In this document: positions 17,342 through 26,306 of the stretch, piece after piece
How the letters are laid out: every line of letters begins with the position of its first letter
Numbering within the stretch: the stretch's first letter is position 1
Origin: Prochlorococcus sp. AG-363-P06
GTDB lineage: Bacteria > Cyanobacteriota > Cyanobacteriia > PCC-6307 > Cyanobiaceae
Reading direction: 5' to 3'
Assembly (NCBI GenBank): GCA_003280025.1
Contig: QCGD01000003.1
Coordinates: forward strand, 1 to 64,000
Length of the DNA stretch: 64,000 nt
The notes under the pieces: generated by a model
Databases searched by the model: none
What the model saw: only the letters and a program-made list of their open reading frames with translations
Told to the model about the DNA's origin: nothing
Program-made: the position numbers and the translations under genes

Positions 17342-18580
17342 ATGAGCAAATATTTCCAAAATAAGTTTCTTGTCTTTATCTCAGCATGCTTTACGTTTCT
17401 ATCACCTCTAGAGTTAAAAGCATCTCTTAACTTACCAAGTTGTGGTTGGAATAATTATTCCGTAGAACGTATAAACAAAGAAGCTCTGCCTGGAGTAGTC
17501 ATTGTTAAGCATAAAAAGGGATTCGGTAGTGGATTTGTTATCAGTCATAGTCGAAATAAAACATATATTATTACTAATCATCATGTTACTAATCTGCTCA
17601 GGAATGTAAAAGTACTTTGGCCTGATGGTACAGAACATAGAGCTCAAGTTCTTTTTTCTGCTACACAAGATTTTATTGCTGATGATCCAATTAAAGACTT
17701 AACTTTATTAGTTATTCCTGGGGAAAAAGGCAAACCTTTACCTCTTCAAACAAAGAAGCTATCAATAGGTAGTGAGGTTGTTGCTATTGGATCACCAAAA
17801 GGATTCCGCTTTACAGTTACAAAAGGGATAATAAGTAGCCTTAGAGATCAGGGAAGAATTGTACAAACTGATGTTGCTCTTAATCCTGGTAATTCTGGTG
17901 GACCACTTCTAGATAAAAGAGGCTGTGTCGTAGGAGTCAATACAAGGGCTCGTTTAGACAGTATTGGCTTAAACTTTGCAGTTTCAAGTAATAGGATAAA
18001 AGAGTTTATTAATGAATACCTTTTCTTCAATAAAGAGCTTGAAAAATCGAAAGACTCTCGGTTAATAGGACGAAATAATTTCCCATCCTCTTGGGATCTC
18101 TTAGATCACCGACTTGATCCAATGTATAAAAAAGCTACCAAGGTTAATTTTAAAAGGTCTTTAAGAGAAGCTTGTCGTAATTGGGAAAAAGTTTATAAAC
18201 AAGCAGAAGCTAGTGATGAGGCATATAAAAAAATAAGCGACCCAGCTCTTGATGACTACCTAAAGGGTTTAATTACTGAGGATCAGTTTATGACTAGAAC
18301 AAAAATGTCAGGCCATATATCACGTCTTCACCAACATTGGTTACTTGCAGAAAGTGTTGAAGTTTTAAGACAAGTTGGTCATGATGACTGGTATATTTAC
18401 TCTCGATTTAATTTATATGGAGTCGAGGATTTGAGCTGGAAAAGAGTTAGGGAAAAAAGACAAGGAATTCTGCAAACTGATATTGCTGAATATGTTGACG
18501 GAATGTATAGCATAGTTCCAAAGTTTGCAAGAACTATTGATGATATATGTAGTGATTATGGATATGAAGTATATAACTGA
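17342..18580 (+). CDS. Secreted trypsin-like serine protease (S1C/HtrA-like, no PDZ seen)
   Basis: This 412-residue protein starts with a signal peptide (hydrophobic FLVFISACFTFL, cleavage probably near LKA-S at about 28). The protease domain has a complete triad: H81 (ITNHHVTN), D119 (PIKDLTLLV) and S185 (NPGNSGGPL). The chemistry is that of HtrA/Deg proteases, but the roughly 200 residues after the protease domain do not look like a PDZ domain; they are helical and charged. It would act in the periplasm. It is the last intact gene before the tRNA pair. Confidence 0.85.
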   Translation: MSKYFQNKFLVFISACFTFLSPLELKASLNLPSCGWNNYSVERINKEALPGVVIVKHKKGFGSGFVISHSRNKTYIITNHHVTNLLRNVKVLWPDGTEHRAQVLFSATQDFIADDPIKDLTLLVIPGEKGKPLPLQTKKLSIGSEVVAIGSPKGFRFTVTKGIISSLRDQGRIVQTDVALNPGNSGGPLLDKRGCVVGVNTRARLDSIGLNFAVSSNRIKEFINEYLFFNKELEKSKDSRLIGRNNFPSSWDLLDHRLDPMYKKATKVNFKRSLREACRNWEKVYKQAEASDEAYKKISDPALDDYLKGLITEDQFMTRTKMSGHISRLHQHWLLAESVEVLRQVGHDDWYIYSRFNLYGVEDLSWKRVREKRQGILQTDIAEYVDGMYSIVPKFARTIDDICSDYGYEVYN

Positions 18581-18637
18581 TATTTCAGAAAAATTTGATG
18601 CTGACCTTTAATAAAAAGAGGGGGAGTAGTAAGCGTT

Positions 18638-18733
18638 TTATTTATTTAATCCGCTTCTTCTTATAAAGCCTACATAATTCTTTCTTCTGATAAGGACCTG
18701 CCATCCGCTGCCGCTTCTTCTGATTGTTGCCAT
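18638..18733 (-). pseudogene. Remnant of a tyrosine integrase N-terminus
   Basis: A 31-codon frame encodes ATIRRSGSGWQVLIRRK after its ATG, which closely resembles the arm-type DNA-binding start of phage and island tyrosine recombinases (MATIRKRG..WQVQIRRKG). It stops after SGLNK, with no catalytic domain anywhere nearby, so it is a fragment. It lies 140 bases downstream of tRNA-Thr on the same strand, the usual position of an integrase next to its attachment tRNA. The frame can be read further upstream without stop as far as about 18850, but without a clear start. The similarity is short, so chance cannot be excluded. Confidence 0.5.
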
Positions 18734-18787
18734 TTCGGTATCATCGTTTGTGTGATGCACCTCCAGATATCCGCCTTTAAAACAGAA

Positions 18788-18815
18788 AAGTGGACCCGAA
18801 AACGGATGTCCACTT
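18788..18815 (-). terminator. Probable terminator of the tRNA-Tyr/tRNA-Thr transcript
   Basis: Arms AAGTGGAC (18788-18795) and GTCCACTT (18808-18815) are perfect complements with an inner CCG/CGG extension around an AAAA loop. On the minus strand the hairpin is followed by a T-rich run (TTTTCTGTTTT). It sits 59 bases beyond the 3' end of tRNA-Thr. Confidence 0.55.
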
Positions 18816-18873
18816 CTTAATAATTTCTTTGTGCGATAGTGGTAATCTCATTGATACCAAGCCATCCCGCGAG

Positions 18874-18945
<72 letters not shown>

Positions 18946-18956
18946 AATATTTAAAG

Positions 18957-19038
18957 TGGGCCGGGTTGGATTTGAACCAACGTAGGCAGAGCCAGCGGAT
19001 TTACAGTCCGCCCCCTTTAACCACTCGGGCACCGACCC
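18957..19038 (-). tRNA. tRNA-Tyr (anticodon GUA)
   Basis: On the minus strand the acceptor GGGTCGG pairs with CCGGCCC (one G-U pair) and is followed by discriminator A. The anticodon loop ACTGTAAAT carries GTA, and a long variable arm typical of bacterial tRNA-Tyr is present, giving 82 bases. CCA is not encoded. This tRNA pair separates the accessory region from the core genes that start with aroQ. Confidence 0.95.
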
Positions 19039-19139
19039 CTACTATTTGAACTTATCAGTTAATGGTCACTTTGTGTGAAAATGTTTTGGTTTTTTTGTTT
19101 CTTTCTAGATAGCATTTAGTAGAAAAGACTTTATTGCTG

Positions 19140-19577
19140 ATGAATATTTTATTGATAAATGGTCCAAATTTAAATTTATTGGGTACAAGAGAACCTGAAA
19201 TATATGGAAATCAAACCTTGAGTGATATCCAAAAAGACTTAATCAAAGTTGCACAACAAAATGGTATTAATCTTGAATGTTTTCAAAGTAATCATGAAGG
19301 AAAGATAGTGGATAAAATTCAAGATTCTGTTGCTAATACTCAAGGAATACTTATAAATGCTGGAGCTTTTACTCATACTTCAATTTCAATTAGAGATGCT
19401 TTAGTTGGATCAAAAATTCCATTTGTAGAATTACATATTTCAAATATTTTTAGTCGAGAAGAATTTCGCAAAGAATCTTTTCTTACTGACAAAGCAATTG
19501 GAATTATCAGTGGGTTTGGTATATCAAGTTATTCTCTAGCTCTTGAAGGAATGATTAAATACTTAAAAAATAATTAG
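19140..19577 (+). CDS. aroQ: Type II 3-dehydroquinate dehydratase
   Basis: Converts 3-dehydroquinate to 3-dehydroshikimate in the shikimate pathway. The ATG at 19140 gives a 145-residue protein, the usual length; a TTG six bases upstream is less likely. The N-terminal [18 protein letters not shown] holds the catalytic arginine and tyrosine loop, [12 protein letters not shown] the substrate loop, and [16 protein letters not shown] plus VELHISN the active-site Asn and His. It is the first core gene after the tRNAs, with miaE three bases downstream. Confidence 0.95.
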   Translation: MNILLINGPNLNLLGTREPEIYGNQTLSDIQKDLIKVAQQNGINLECFQSNHEGKIVDKIQDSVANTQGILINAGAFTHTSISIRDALVGSKIPFVELHISNIFSREEFRKESFLTDKAIGIISGFGISSYSLALEGMIKYLKNN

Positions 19578-19580
19578 TCA

Positions 19581-20189
19581 ATGTTAGTAGATTTTAAAAG
19601 ACCGTCTTCCCATATTAAATATTTATCATCATTAACCTCAGATGACTGGATTAATTTAGCCTTATCAAATCCAATAGAGATTTTAATTGACCATGCTCAC
19701 TGTGAGAGGAAAGCTGCAGGAGTCGCAATCCAATTAATGTTTAGATATCCGGCAGAACCTAGTTTGGCAGAAGTTTTGAGTCCAATAGCCAGAGAGGAAT
19801 TAGAGCATTTTGAAAAAATAATTTATTTCCTAAAAGATCTTGGACATTCGCTTAAAGCTATAAAACCTCCTCCATACGGAGCTGAACTTGCTAAAAATAT
19901 TAGAAAAGAAGAACCTAATAGGATGTTGGATAGTTTCTTAATAGCAGGCCTTATAGAAGCCAGAAGTCATGAAAGGTTAAGTCTACTTGCTTTGAATTCT
20001 GAAAATAAATCTTTTAAGTTTATGTATGAGTCTTTGCTTGAAAGTGAAGCAAGACATTTTGGCATTTATTGGAAATTAGCTAATACTAAATTTCCTAAAG
20101 AAGAAACCTATAAAAGGTTAGATGAATTATCTAAAGTCGAGTCAGAAATTCTATCTAAGACTTTTTTTCTGCCAAGGGTACATAGTTAA
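19581..20189 (+). CDS. miaE: tRNA-(ms2io6A)-hydroxylase-like diiron protein
   Basis: MiaE hydroxylates the isopentenyl group of ms2i6A at tRNA position 37. The 202-residue ferritin-like protein shows the diiron ligands as DHAHCERKAAG, REELEHFEK, GLIEARSHERL and ESEARHFGIY (Glu and E-x-x-H pairs). It starts three bases after aroQ and ends ten bases before cobI, so it belongs to the same operon. The length matches cyanobacterial MiaE proteins. Confidence 0.9.
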   Translation: MLVDFKRPSSHIKYLSSLTSDDWINLALSNPIEILIDHAHCERKAAGVAIQLMFRYPAEPSLAEVLSPIAREELEHFEKIIYFLKDLGHSLKAIKPPPYGAELAKNIRKEEPNRMLDSFLIAGLIEARSHERLSLLALNSENKSFKFMYESLLESEARHFGIYWKLANTKFPKEETYKRLDELSKVESEILSKTFFLPRVHS

Positions 20190-20199
20190 AAAATCTTTA

Positions 20200-20970
20200 A
20201 TGAATTTTATAATTATGAGAATAAAAAAATATCTAAATAGATTTCTAGGTTTTAAATATGATTTGCCATCATTAACAATTGTTGGGGTTGGGCCTGGAGA
20301 TCCTTCACTATTAACCATTGCTGCAGTAAAAGCAATTAAAAAGTCAAAAGTTATAGTTTTCCCTATTTCGAGTGATGATCATAAGAGTGTGTCAGCAGAA
20401 ATAGTTAGGGAACATATCAAATTTAAGAAAAAAATACCTATCATTTTCCCAATGGCGAGGATGGAATTTGATCCTGATGAAATATGGTCTAATGCTGTAG
20501 AGATAATTTTGGAATGTATAAGAAATTACGAATCAGTTGTTTTACTTTGTCTTGGGGACACTTCGATTTTTGCAAGCTCCTCTAATATTCTAAGAATACT
20601 ACAAAAAAGGTTCCCTGAAATAGTCACCAAAACTATACCTGGCATCTCATCTCTTTCTGCAACAGCAGCTATAAGTAATTTTGATTTAGTAAAAAAGGGA
20701 GAGACTTTGATAATCAAAGAATGCCCTTCATCTGAATCAGAATTAATATCTCTCGTAAGCCATGTTAGAGAGAATAAAACGGTATTGGCATTAATGAAAG
20801 TTGGCAAGAGATGGAATTATGTCAAAGAAATCTTAAAAAAAGAGCATATTATGGAAAAATCCTTAATTGCTTTGAATGTAGGTATGCCTGATCAAATTAT
20901 CCAATATGCTTCAAAATATAATTCGGATATTATGCCTTATTTCTCTCTGATTTTAATAAGATTAAATTAA
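20200..20970 (+). CDS. cobI: Precorrin-2 C20-methyltransferase
   Basis: Transfers a methyl from S-adenosylmethionine to C20 of precorrin-2 in cobalamin synthesis. The tetrapyrrole methylase signature VGVGPGDPSLLTIAAVKAI is near the N-terminus, followed by LCLGDTSIFASSSNILRIL and TIPGISSLSATAA. The frame opens upstream inside miaE, but the ATG at 20200 (or 20215) is the sensible start, giving about 256 residues. Its stop shares one base with the ATG of the next gene (TAATG). Confidence 0.92.
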   Translation: MNFIIMRIKKYLNRFLGFKYDLPSLTIVGVGPGDPSLLTIAAVKAIKKSKVIVFPISSDDHKSVSAEIVREHIKFKKKIPIIFPMARMEFDPDEIWSNAVEIILECIRNYESVVLLCLGDTSIFASSSNILRILQKRFPEIVTKTIPGISSLSATAAISNFDLVKKGETLIIKECPSSESELISLVSHVRENKTVLALMKVGKRWNYVKEILKKEHIMEKSLIALNVGMPDQIIQYASKYNSDIMPYFSLILIRLN

Positions 20971-21455
20971 TGGATAAAAAAGAAAATTTTTTCAAAAATC
21001 AATTTACTTGGCCTATAAGTAGGAAGCTATTATTTTCGGTTCTTGACGATAAAGTTAGTGACATATTTGTTTGTGAATTGGTATGGGAAAGACTTTTTTA
21101 TACTAAGCAAACTTCTTTAAATAAATGGAAATCATGTGAATTGACACCCTCTTATTGGTCAGAGAAATTCGTTGAGGCTCCTCAAATTATTTCTGAGCGA
21201 CCTGCATCAATTCACCTTACACGCTCAATACCGAAGGAACATAAGCAAGGTTTAAAAGAATTTCTTAATTTTGGAGGTTATAAGATTAACGAACTGTATC
21301 CAAGGAGAACTAGAAGAGCAACTGCAGTAAATTGGTTGATTTATTGGGCTATTGAATCAAGATATAATATTGATGAAACTAATTGCTTGCCTAAATTATC
21401 TTATCCGCCTTCTGATCCAGTAAAAGGACATTATGGAGATCCTGATATCAAATGA
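20970..21455 (+). CDS. DUF1823 family protein
   Basis: A 161-residue soluble protein of the DUF1823 family, found almost only in cyanobacteria and plastid lineages. Recognisable features are YWSEKFVEAPQIISERPASI in the middle, the basic LYPRRTRRATAVNWLIYWAI, and the C-terminal LPPVKGHYGDP-like end (SDPVKGHYGDPDIK). Function unknown. It begins on the last base of the cobI stop codon, so it is translationally coupled to cobI. Confidence 0.85.
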   Translation: MDKKENFFKNQFTWPISRKLLFSVLDDKVSDIFVCELVWERLFYTKQTSLNKWKSCELTPSYWSEKFVEAPQIISERPASIHLTRSIPKEHKQGLKEFLNFGGYKINELYPRRTRRATAVNWLIYWAIESRYNIDETNCLPKLSYPPSDPVKGHYGDPDIK

Positions 21456-21528
21456 ATAGTTTCTTTAAAATAAAAGATAATATTGAGGTTATAGTTGTAT
21501 TAGCTATTAATTTCTCAGGAGATAATAA

Positions 21529-22905
21529 TTGACTCTTCCTTCAATAGCAATTATCGGAAGACCTAATGTTGGAAAATCTACTTTGGTCAATAGATTATGC
21601 CAAAGTAATGATGCAATTGTCTTTGATAAGCCTGGAGTTACAAGAGACAGAACTTATCAACAAGCTTCTTGGGGAGGGAAAGAATTTCAAATAGTTGATA
21701 CAGGAGGACTGGTATTTGATGATGATAGTGAATTTCTGCCTGAGATCCGCGCACAAGTTTATTTAGCTTTGGAAGAGGCTTCCCTTGCTTTATTCGTTGT
21801 TGATGGAAATCAGGGTATAACTGATGGTGATTTATCAATAGCTAAATGGTTAAGGAATTCTAATTGTAAAACTATTGTTGCTGTTAACAAGTGCGAATCT
21901 ATAACTCTGGGAATTTCTTTGGCTTCTGAATTTTGGAAACTTGGATTAGGTGAACCCTACCCTGTTTCTGCTATTCATGGTTCTGGTACTGGAGATCTTC
22001 TTGACTCGGTTATTAATACACTGCCTGAAAAATCTAATATTGAAGATGAAGAAGATAAAATAATGATGTCAATTATTGGCAGGCCAAATGTTGGCAAGTC
22101 TAGTTTGCTTAATTCAATTTGTGGAGAAAAACGAGCAATTGTAAGTGATATTAGTGGAACTACTACTGATTCAATAGATACTCTTATTAAAAAAAATTCC
22201 AAGCAATGGAAAATCGTAGATACTGCAGGAATAAGGAGAAAGAAAAATGTAAAATATGGCACTGAATTTTTTGGTATTAATAGAGCTTTTAAATCTATTG
22301 ATAGAAGTGATGTTTGTTTATTAGTAATAGATGCAATAGATGGGGTTACTGATCAAGATCAGAAGTTGGCAGGACGCATAGAAGAGCAAGGAAGAGCCTG
22401 TGTAATCGTAGTCAACAAATGGGATATTGTAGAAAAAAATAGTTCTACAATCTATCAAGTAGAAAAAGAACTTAGATCAAAATTATATTTTTTAAATTGG
22501 TCAAAAATGATTTTTATTTCAGCTTTAACAGGACAAAGAGTGGAGAATATTTTTGAGCACGCGCTTAATGCTGTTAATCAGCATAGAAGAAGAGTTACTA
22601 CATCTGTTGTTAATGAAGTACTGAAGGAATCTTTAAGTTGGAAAAGCCCGCCAACAAAAAGGAGTGGAAAGCAAGGCAGATTATATTATGGTACTCAAGT
22701 GAAGAATCAGCCTCCCACATTTACTCTTTTTGTTAATGACCCTAAATTATTTGGAATAACATACAGAAGATATATAGAAAAACAAATTAGAAGCAATTTA
22801 GGCTTTGATGGTACACCAATAATCTTACTATGGAGAGGAAAACAGCAAAGGGCATTAGATAAAGAGATATCAAGAAAAAATATTGAAATAATCCAAAAAG
22901 ATTAA
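21529..22905 (+). CDS. der: Ribosome-assembly GTPase Der (EngA)
   Basis: A 458-residue double GTPase required for 50S ribosome assembly. Two G domains are obvious: GRPNVGKST near residue 10 with DTGG and NKCE, and GRPNVGKSS near residue 184 with DTAG and NKWD. A C-terminal KH-like domain ends with [16 protein letters not shown]. The start is TTG at 21529, immediately before the first GTPase domain. The ecfT gene begins on the last base of its stop codon. Confidence 0.97.
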   Translation: MTLPSIAIIGRPNVGKSTLVNRLCQSNDAIVFDKPGVTRDRTYQQASWGGKEFQIVDTGGLVFDDDSEFLPEIRAQVYLALEEASLALFVVDGNQGITDGDLSIAKWLRNSNCKTIVAVNKCESITLGISLASEFWKLGLGEPYPVSAIHGSGTGDLLDSVINTLPEKSNIEDEEDKIMMSIIGRPNVGKSSLLNSICGEKRAIVSDISGTTTDSIDTLIKKNSKQWKIVDTAGIRRKKNVKYGTEFFGINRAFKSIDRSDVCLLVIDAIDGVTDQDQKLAGRIEEQGRACVIVVNKWDIVEKNSSTIYQVEKELRSKLYFLNWSKMIFISALTGQRVENIFEHALNAVNQHRRRVTTSVVNEVLKESLSWKSPPTKRSGKQGRLYYGTQVKNQPPTFTLFVNDPKLFGITYRRYIEKQIRSNLGFDGTPIILLWRGKQQRALDKEISRKNIEIIQKD

Positions 22906-23819
22906 TGAATATAATTACTAAATTTTCTATTGGTCAATATGTCGATGGCAATAGAAGTTGGTTAAGAATTATTGATAGTAGGTTAAAAATAATTTTAGTG
23001 TTTATATTCCTAATTACACCAATTTGGGCAGGTCCTGTTTGGAGATTAGGCTTAGTTGTTTCCTTATTATTGATTACTTTTTTAAGTTTATTGCCTGCAA
23101 GAGTTTGGTGGCGCTCAGTTCTTATTCTCTCAATATTATCATTGTTAATTGGATTCTTATCAATACTAGCTTCTTCTGATATTCATTCACTGGAAAGCTC
23201 TTTAAGAGATCCAAATGAATTGAATGTGATTTTGGCAAGTCATGAAAAATGGAATATTTTAGAAATTCCCTCCAAGAAAATAGGCTTCATAAGTTTTGGC
23301 TCATATGACTTATCTAGAAAAGGGTTTGAATTAGGAATAAAAACCTCAACTTTAATATTTACTGTAATTCATAGTGTTAATTTGATGCTTTTAACCACAC
23401 CTCAAGAAAATATAGTTTGGGCTTTAAGTTGGTTTTTGAATCCTGTTAGGAAAATCGGATTGCCTATCGATAAGTGGCTTTTTCAATTATTAATAGCTCT
23501 TCGCTTTATTCCTTTAGTTCAGGAAGAGTTCCAGAATTTAGTTAAATCAGTTTCTGTGAGATCAATAAATGTTCGACACCTAGGCCTAAAAAAATCTATT
23601 AATGTCTTAATAACTTTAGTTGAAAGACTATTTTTAAATATATTTTTAAGGATTGAACAAGGAGCGGATGCATTACTGTCTAAGAAAAAAATTCTTATTA
23701 AAACTAATAGATTTAGAACTTTTCAAAAAACAACCTTTCTTACCTTTATTGTAAATACATTGTCGATATGTTTTATTGGCATAGCAATTTTTCTTAGAAA
23801 ACTGTATGGTGCATTATAA
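22905..23819 (+). CDS. ecfT: Energy-coupling factor transporter T component (CbiQ/EcfT family)
   Basis: Membrane subunit linking ECF ATPases to substrate-binding S proteins. The 304-residue protein starts with the characteristic FSIGQYVDGNRSWLRIID-R-LKI motif, has about five to six hydrophobic segments, and carries the cytoplasmic coupling motif region EEFQNLVKSVSVRSINVR (a variant Ala-Arg-Gly-like box). No ATPase or S component is next to it, so partners must be elsewhere. It overlaps the der stop by one base. Confidence 0.88.
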   Translation: MNIITKFSIGQYVDGNRSWLRIIDSRLKIILVFIFLITPIWAGPVWRLGLVVSLLLITFLSLLPARVWWRSVLILSILSLLIGFLSILASSDIHSLESSLRDPNELNVILASHEKWNILEIPSKKIGFISFGSYDLSRKGFELGIKTSTLIFTVIHSVNLMLLTTPQENIVWALSWFLNPVRKIGLPIDKWLFQLLIALRFIPLVQEEFQNLVKSVSVRSINVRHLGLKKSINVLITLVERLFLNIFLRIEQGADALLSKKKILIKTNRFRTFQKTTFLTFIVNTLSICFIGIAIFLRKLYGAL

Positions 23820-23837
23820 ATAACTTAATATTTCAGT

Positions 23838-24104
23838 TTGAGTTCAGAGCGTTATTTAAACCATCCAACATTTGGAATGTTGTATCAAGTCTCTTCTGGT
23901 AATGATGGAAGAGATATTTATGCTACTTTATATGCCCAAAAAATGTTTTTTTTAGTCGAAATTAAACAAAGAGAGATTTTTTTTGAAGTTATTCCTTATT
24001 TGGATGCTCGTAATCAATCTGAATTAAATTTACAAAAAGCTAGAAGAAAAGGGGCAGATGATTTCTCTAAATGGGAAAACTTATTCACACAAACTTTTTT
24101 ATAA
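23838..24104 (+). CDS. pipX: PII-interacting transcription coactivator PipX
   Basis: PipX bridges nitrogen status sensing: it binds NtcA as coactivator or PII (GlnB) depending on 2-oxoglutarate and ADP. The 88-residue protein begins at TTG 23838 (SSERYLNHPTFGMLYQVSS) and has the Tudor-like beta barrel (FFLVEIKQREIFFEVIPY) followed by two helices (SELNLQKARR). It is followed after three bases by pipY, the conserved cyanobacterial arrangement. Confidence 0.95.
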   Translation: MSSERYLNHPTFGMLYQVSSGNDGRDIYATLYAQKMFFLVEIKQREIFFEVIPYLDARNQSELNLQKARRKGADDFSKWENLFTQTFL

Positions 24105-24107
24105 AAT

Positions 24108-24746
24108 GTGAACATTAGAAATTACTTAAAAATTAAGAATTTAATCCCATCAACTGTAAATTTACTTGCAGTGAGTAAGGGATTCAAAAGTCAAGAAATT
24201 AAAATAATTAATGATCTTGGTCAAAAGGATTTTGGCGAGAGTAAATTTCAAGAAGGATTTCAGAAGCAAGAAATTTTAAAAGACCTTAAAGAGATAAATT
24301 GGCATTTTATTGGAAGAATACAGAGTAATAAAATTCGAAAGATAGTTCAGAATTTTAAATATATTCATTCAGTTGATTCCTATGAAACATTAGAAAAGAT
24401 TTCTAATGCTTCATTTGAAGAAATGAAACATCCATCAATAATGTTGCAAGTCAAGTTAAGTGAGGACCCAAATAAAGTAGGTTTTGATCCTAAATTATTA
24501 ATAGAAAAATGGCTAGAAATTCAAAAATTTAAGAATGTTAATATAACTGGCTTAATGACTATAAATCCCAAAGGATTAAGTGCTATAGAAAATAAAGAGT
24601 TATTTAGAAAATGCCGATCCCTAGCTGATTCGCTAAACCTTCCTGAATGTTCAATGGGAATGTCAGGCGATTGGGAGCAGGCGATTGATTCTGGAGCTAC
24701 TTGGATAAGGTTAGGATCCATCATCTTTGGGGATAGGATAAGATAG
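24108..24746 (+). CDS. pipY: YggS-family PLP-binding homeostasis protein PipY
   Basis: A fold-type III pyridoxal-phosphate-binding protein that maintains vitamin B6 and amino/keto acid balance. The 212-residue chain shows the PLP lysine (LLAVSKGF), FGESKFQEG, WHFIGRIQSNKIRKI, GLMTINP and the phosphate-binding SMGMSGDWEQAI with the terminal GATWIRLGSIIFG. It starts at GTG 24108, three bases after pipX. Confidence 0.95.
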   Translation: MNIRNYLKIKNLIPSTVNLLAVSKGFKSQEIKIINDLGQKDFGESKFQEGFQKQEILKDLKEINWHFIGRIQSNKIRKIVQNFKYIHSVDSYETLEKISNASFEEMKHPSIMLQVKLSEDPNKVGFDPKLLIEKWLEIQKFKNVNITGLMTINPKGLSAIENKELFRKCRSLADSLNLPECSMGMSGDWEQAIDSGATWIRLGSIIFGDRIR

Positions 24747-24913
24747 TTATTTATCGTTTGATTAATTATTTTTTTATAAAAATCTTGTTTATAAACTTGC
24801 AGTAAAGTATAAGTAACGTTATTTAAGTATAGGTAGTTTATTCATTCAAAAAAAAATGGATCTATTACTTAAGGTTTTTAGACCTTAGTAATCAATTTCA
24901 AGAGGATTTAAAC

Positions 24914-25486
24914 GTGTCACTTATTTCGCGATTAAAGGCAGTTGTAGCAGGTGATGATTATCTCGATGATGAGTTCGATGAGTTCGATTATGCTTCAGAG
25001 GATGAATTGAATGAGATAAATGATTTTAAACAAAATCAAAGGAACTCAAATGCCCTTGCGAATTCAAACCCATTCGAATTCATGAATAAAAATAGATCAC
25101 CAAAGGTTGTTGGCATGCCTGGTATCTCAAATTCTTCTGATTTAAGCTTGATGGAGCCACGTAGTTTTGATGAGATGCCTCAAGCTATACAAGCATTAAG
25201 AGAGAGAAAAACAGTAATTCTTAACTTAACTATGATGGACCCTGATCAAGCTCAAAGAGCAGTTGATTTTGTTGCAGGAGGAACATATGCTATTGATGGT
25301 CATCAAGAGAGAATAGGAGAAAGTATTTTTCTTTTTGCCCCAAGTTGTGTAAATGTAACTAGTTCTTTCCCAGAAGAGGCTTCTCCTTCTAGTGTTCCAA
25401 TAAAAAATACACCACAATATAGTTTGGAAAATAATACTACTCCACCACCAGCCTGGGGAAGTTCTAAATTAAGGGCTTATTCATAA
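24914..25486 (+). CDS. sepF: Cell division protein SepF
   Basis: SepF anchors FtsZ filaments at the division site. The 190-residue protein has a short amphipathic N-terminal region ([12 protein letters not shown]), an acidic linker ([17 protein letters not shown]), and the SepF core from about residue 80 ([41 protein letters not shown] with [14 protein letters not shown]). Start is GTG at 24914 in front of SLISRL. A 167-base gap before it contains its promoter; proC begins seven bases after its stop. Confidence 0.95.
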   Translation: MSLISRLKAVVAGDDYLDDEFDEFDYASEDELNEINDFKQNQRNSNALANSNPFEFMNKNRSPKVVGMPGISNSSDLSLMEPRSFDEMPQAIQALRERKTVILNLTMMDPDQAQRAVDFVAGGTYAIDGHQERIGESIFLFAPSCVNVTSSFPEEASPSSVPIKNTPQYSLENNTTPPPAWGSSKLRAYS

Positions 25487-25493
25487 TTAATCT

Positions 25494-26306
25494 GTGAATA
25501 TTAAAATTGCAGTTATTGGTTTTGGAAATATTGCAAAGGCTATAATAACCCCATTATTAGATAAAAATTTAATAAGTCCAGAAGATATTTATTGCTTAGT
25601 AAATTCCAAAGAAAGTTTAGAGAAGATTAAAAAAAATTTTAAATATGATGTAAACATTTTTCAGTCAGATTCTAAAGAATCTAAGTTGATTTGGGACTGT
25701 CAAGTCAAACTTCTCTCAGTGAAACCTCAGCAGCTAAAAGAAATAAATGAGTTAAATAATCACAAAATAAATGAGAATTTATTAGTTTCAATTTTAGCTG
25801 GAGTTTCTCTTGATAAACTTATCCAAAAATTTCCAAATCATAGATGTGTAAGAGTCGTTACAAATATTCCAATAACGGTTGGCAAAGGTTTAACTGGAAT
25901 TGCCTGGGGTGAAGATATTTCAGAAGATCAGAAACAGTTTACAAAAAAATTATTTGAAAATTCTAGTAAAATTTACGAATTTACTGAAGATTATCTTGAT
26001 ACATTTCTAGCCTTAACTTCATCAGGGCCTGCAATTATTGCTTTAATTATTGAAGCCTTAAGCGATGGAGGATTAAGCGGCGGATTACAAAAAAAACTTT
26101 CAGAAGAGCTTGTTGTGGATATGATTTTAGGAACTATTAGTTTAATAAAACAGAATAATATAACAACTGCAGACCTTAAAAATATGGTCACTTCCCCAGG
26201 TGGAACAACTATTTCTGCTTTGAGGGTTTTAGAAAACAAGAATTTAAGATCAGCCTTAATTGAATCAATAGTTTCTGCTAGTAATAGAAGTAAAGAGTTT
26301 CGTTAA
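25494..26306 (+). CDS. proC: Pyrroline-5-carboxylate reductase
   Basis: Catalyses the last step of proline synthesis with NAD(P)H. The 270-residue protein has an N-terminal Rossmann motif (AVIGFGNIAKAI), SVKPQQL, VRVVTNIPITVGKG and the C-terminal substrate signature (VTSPGGTTISALRVLE). It starts at GTG 25494, seven bases after sepF. Its end overlaps the convergent glycosyltransferase gene by four bases. Confidence 0.95.
   Translation: MNIKIAVIGFGNIAKAIITPLLDKNLISPEDIYCLVNSKESLEKIKKNFKYDVNIFQSDSKESKLIWDCQVKLLSVKPQQLKEINELNNHKINENLLVSILAGVSLDKLIQKFPNHRCVRVVTNIPITVGKGLTGIAWGEDISEDQKQFTKKLFENSSKIYEFTEDYLDTFLALTSSGPAIIALIIEALSDGGLSGGLQKKLSEELVVDMILGTISLIKQNNITTADLKNMVTSPGGTTISALRVLENKNLRSALIESIVSASNRSKEFR

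Noticed and set aside
20122-20199. Upstream extension of cobI inside miaE
   Set aside because: It would overlap miaE by 68 bases and adds residues not typical of precorrin-2 methyltransferases; ATG 20200 fits better.
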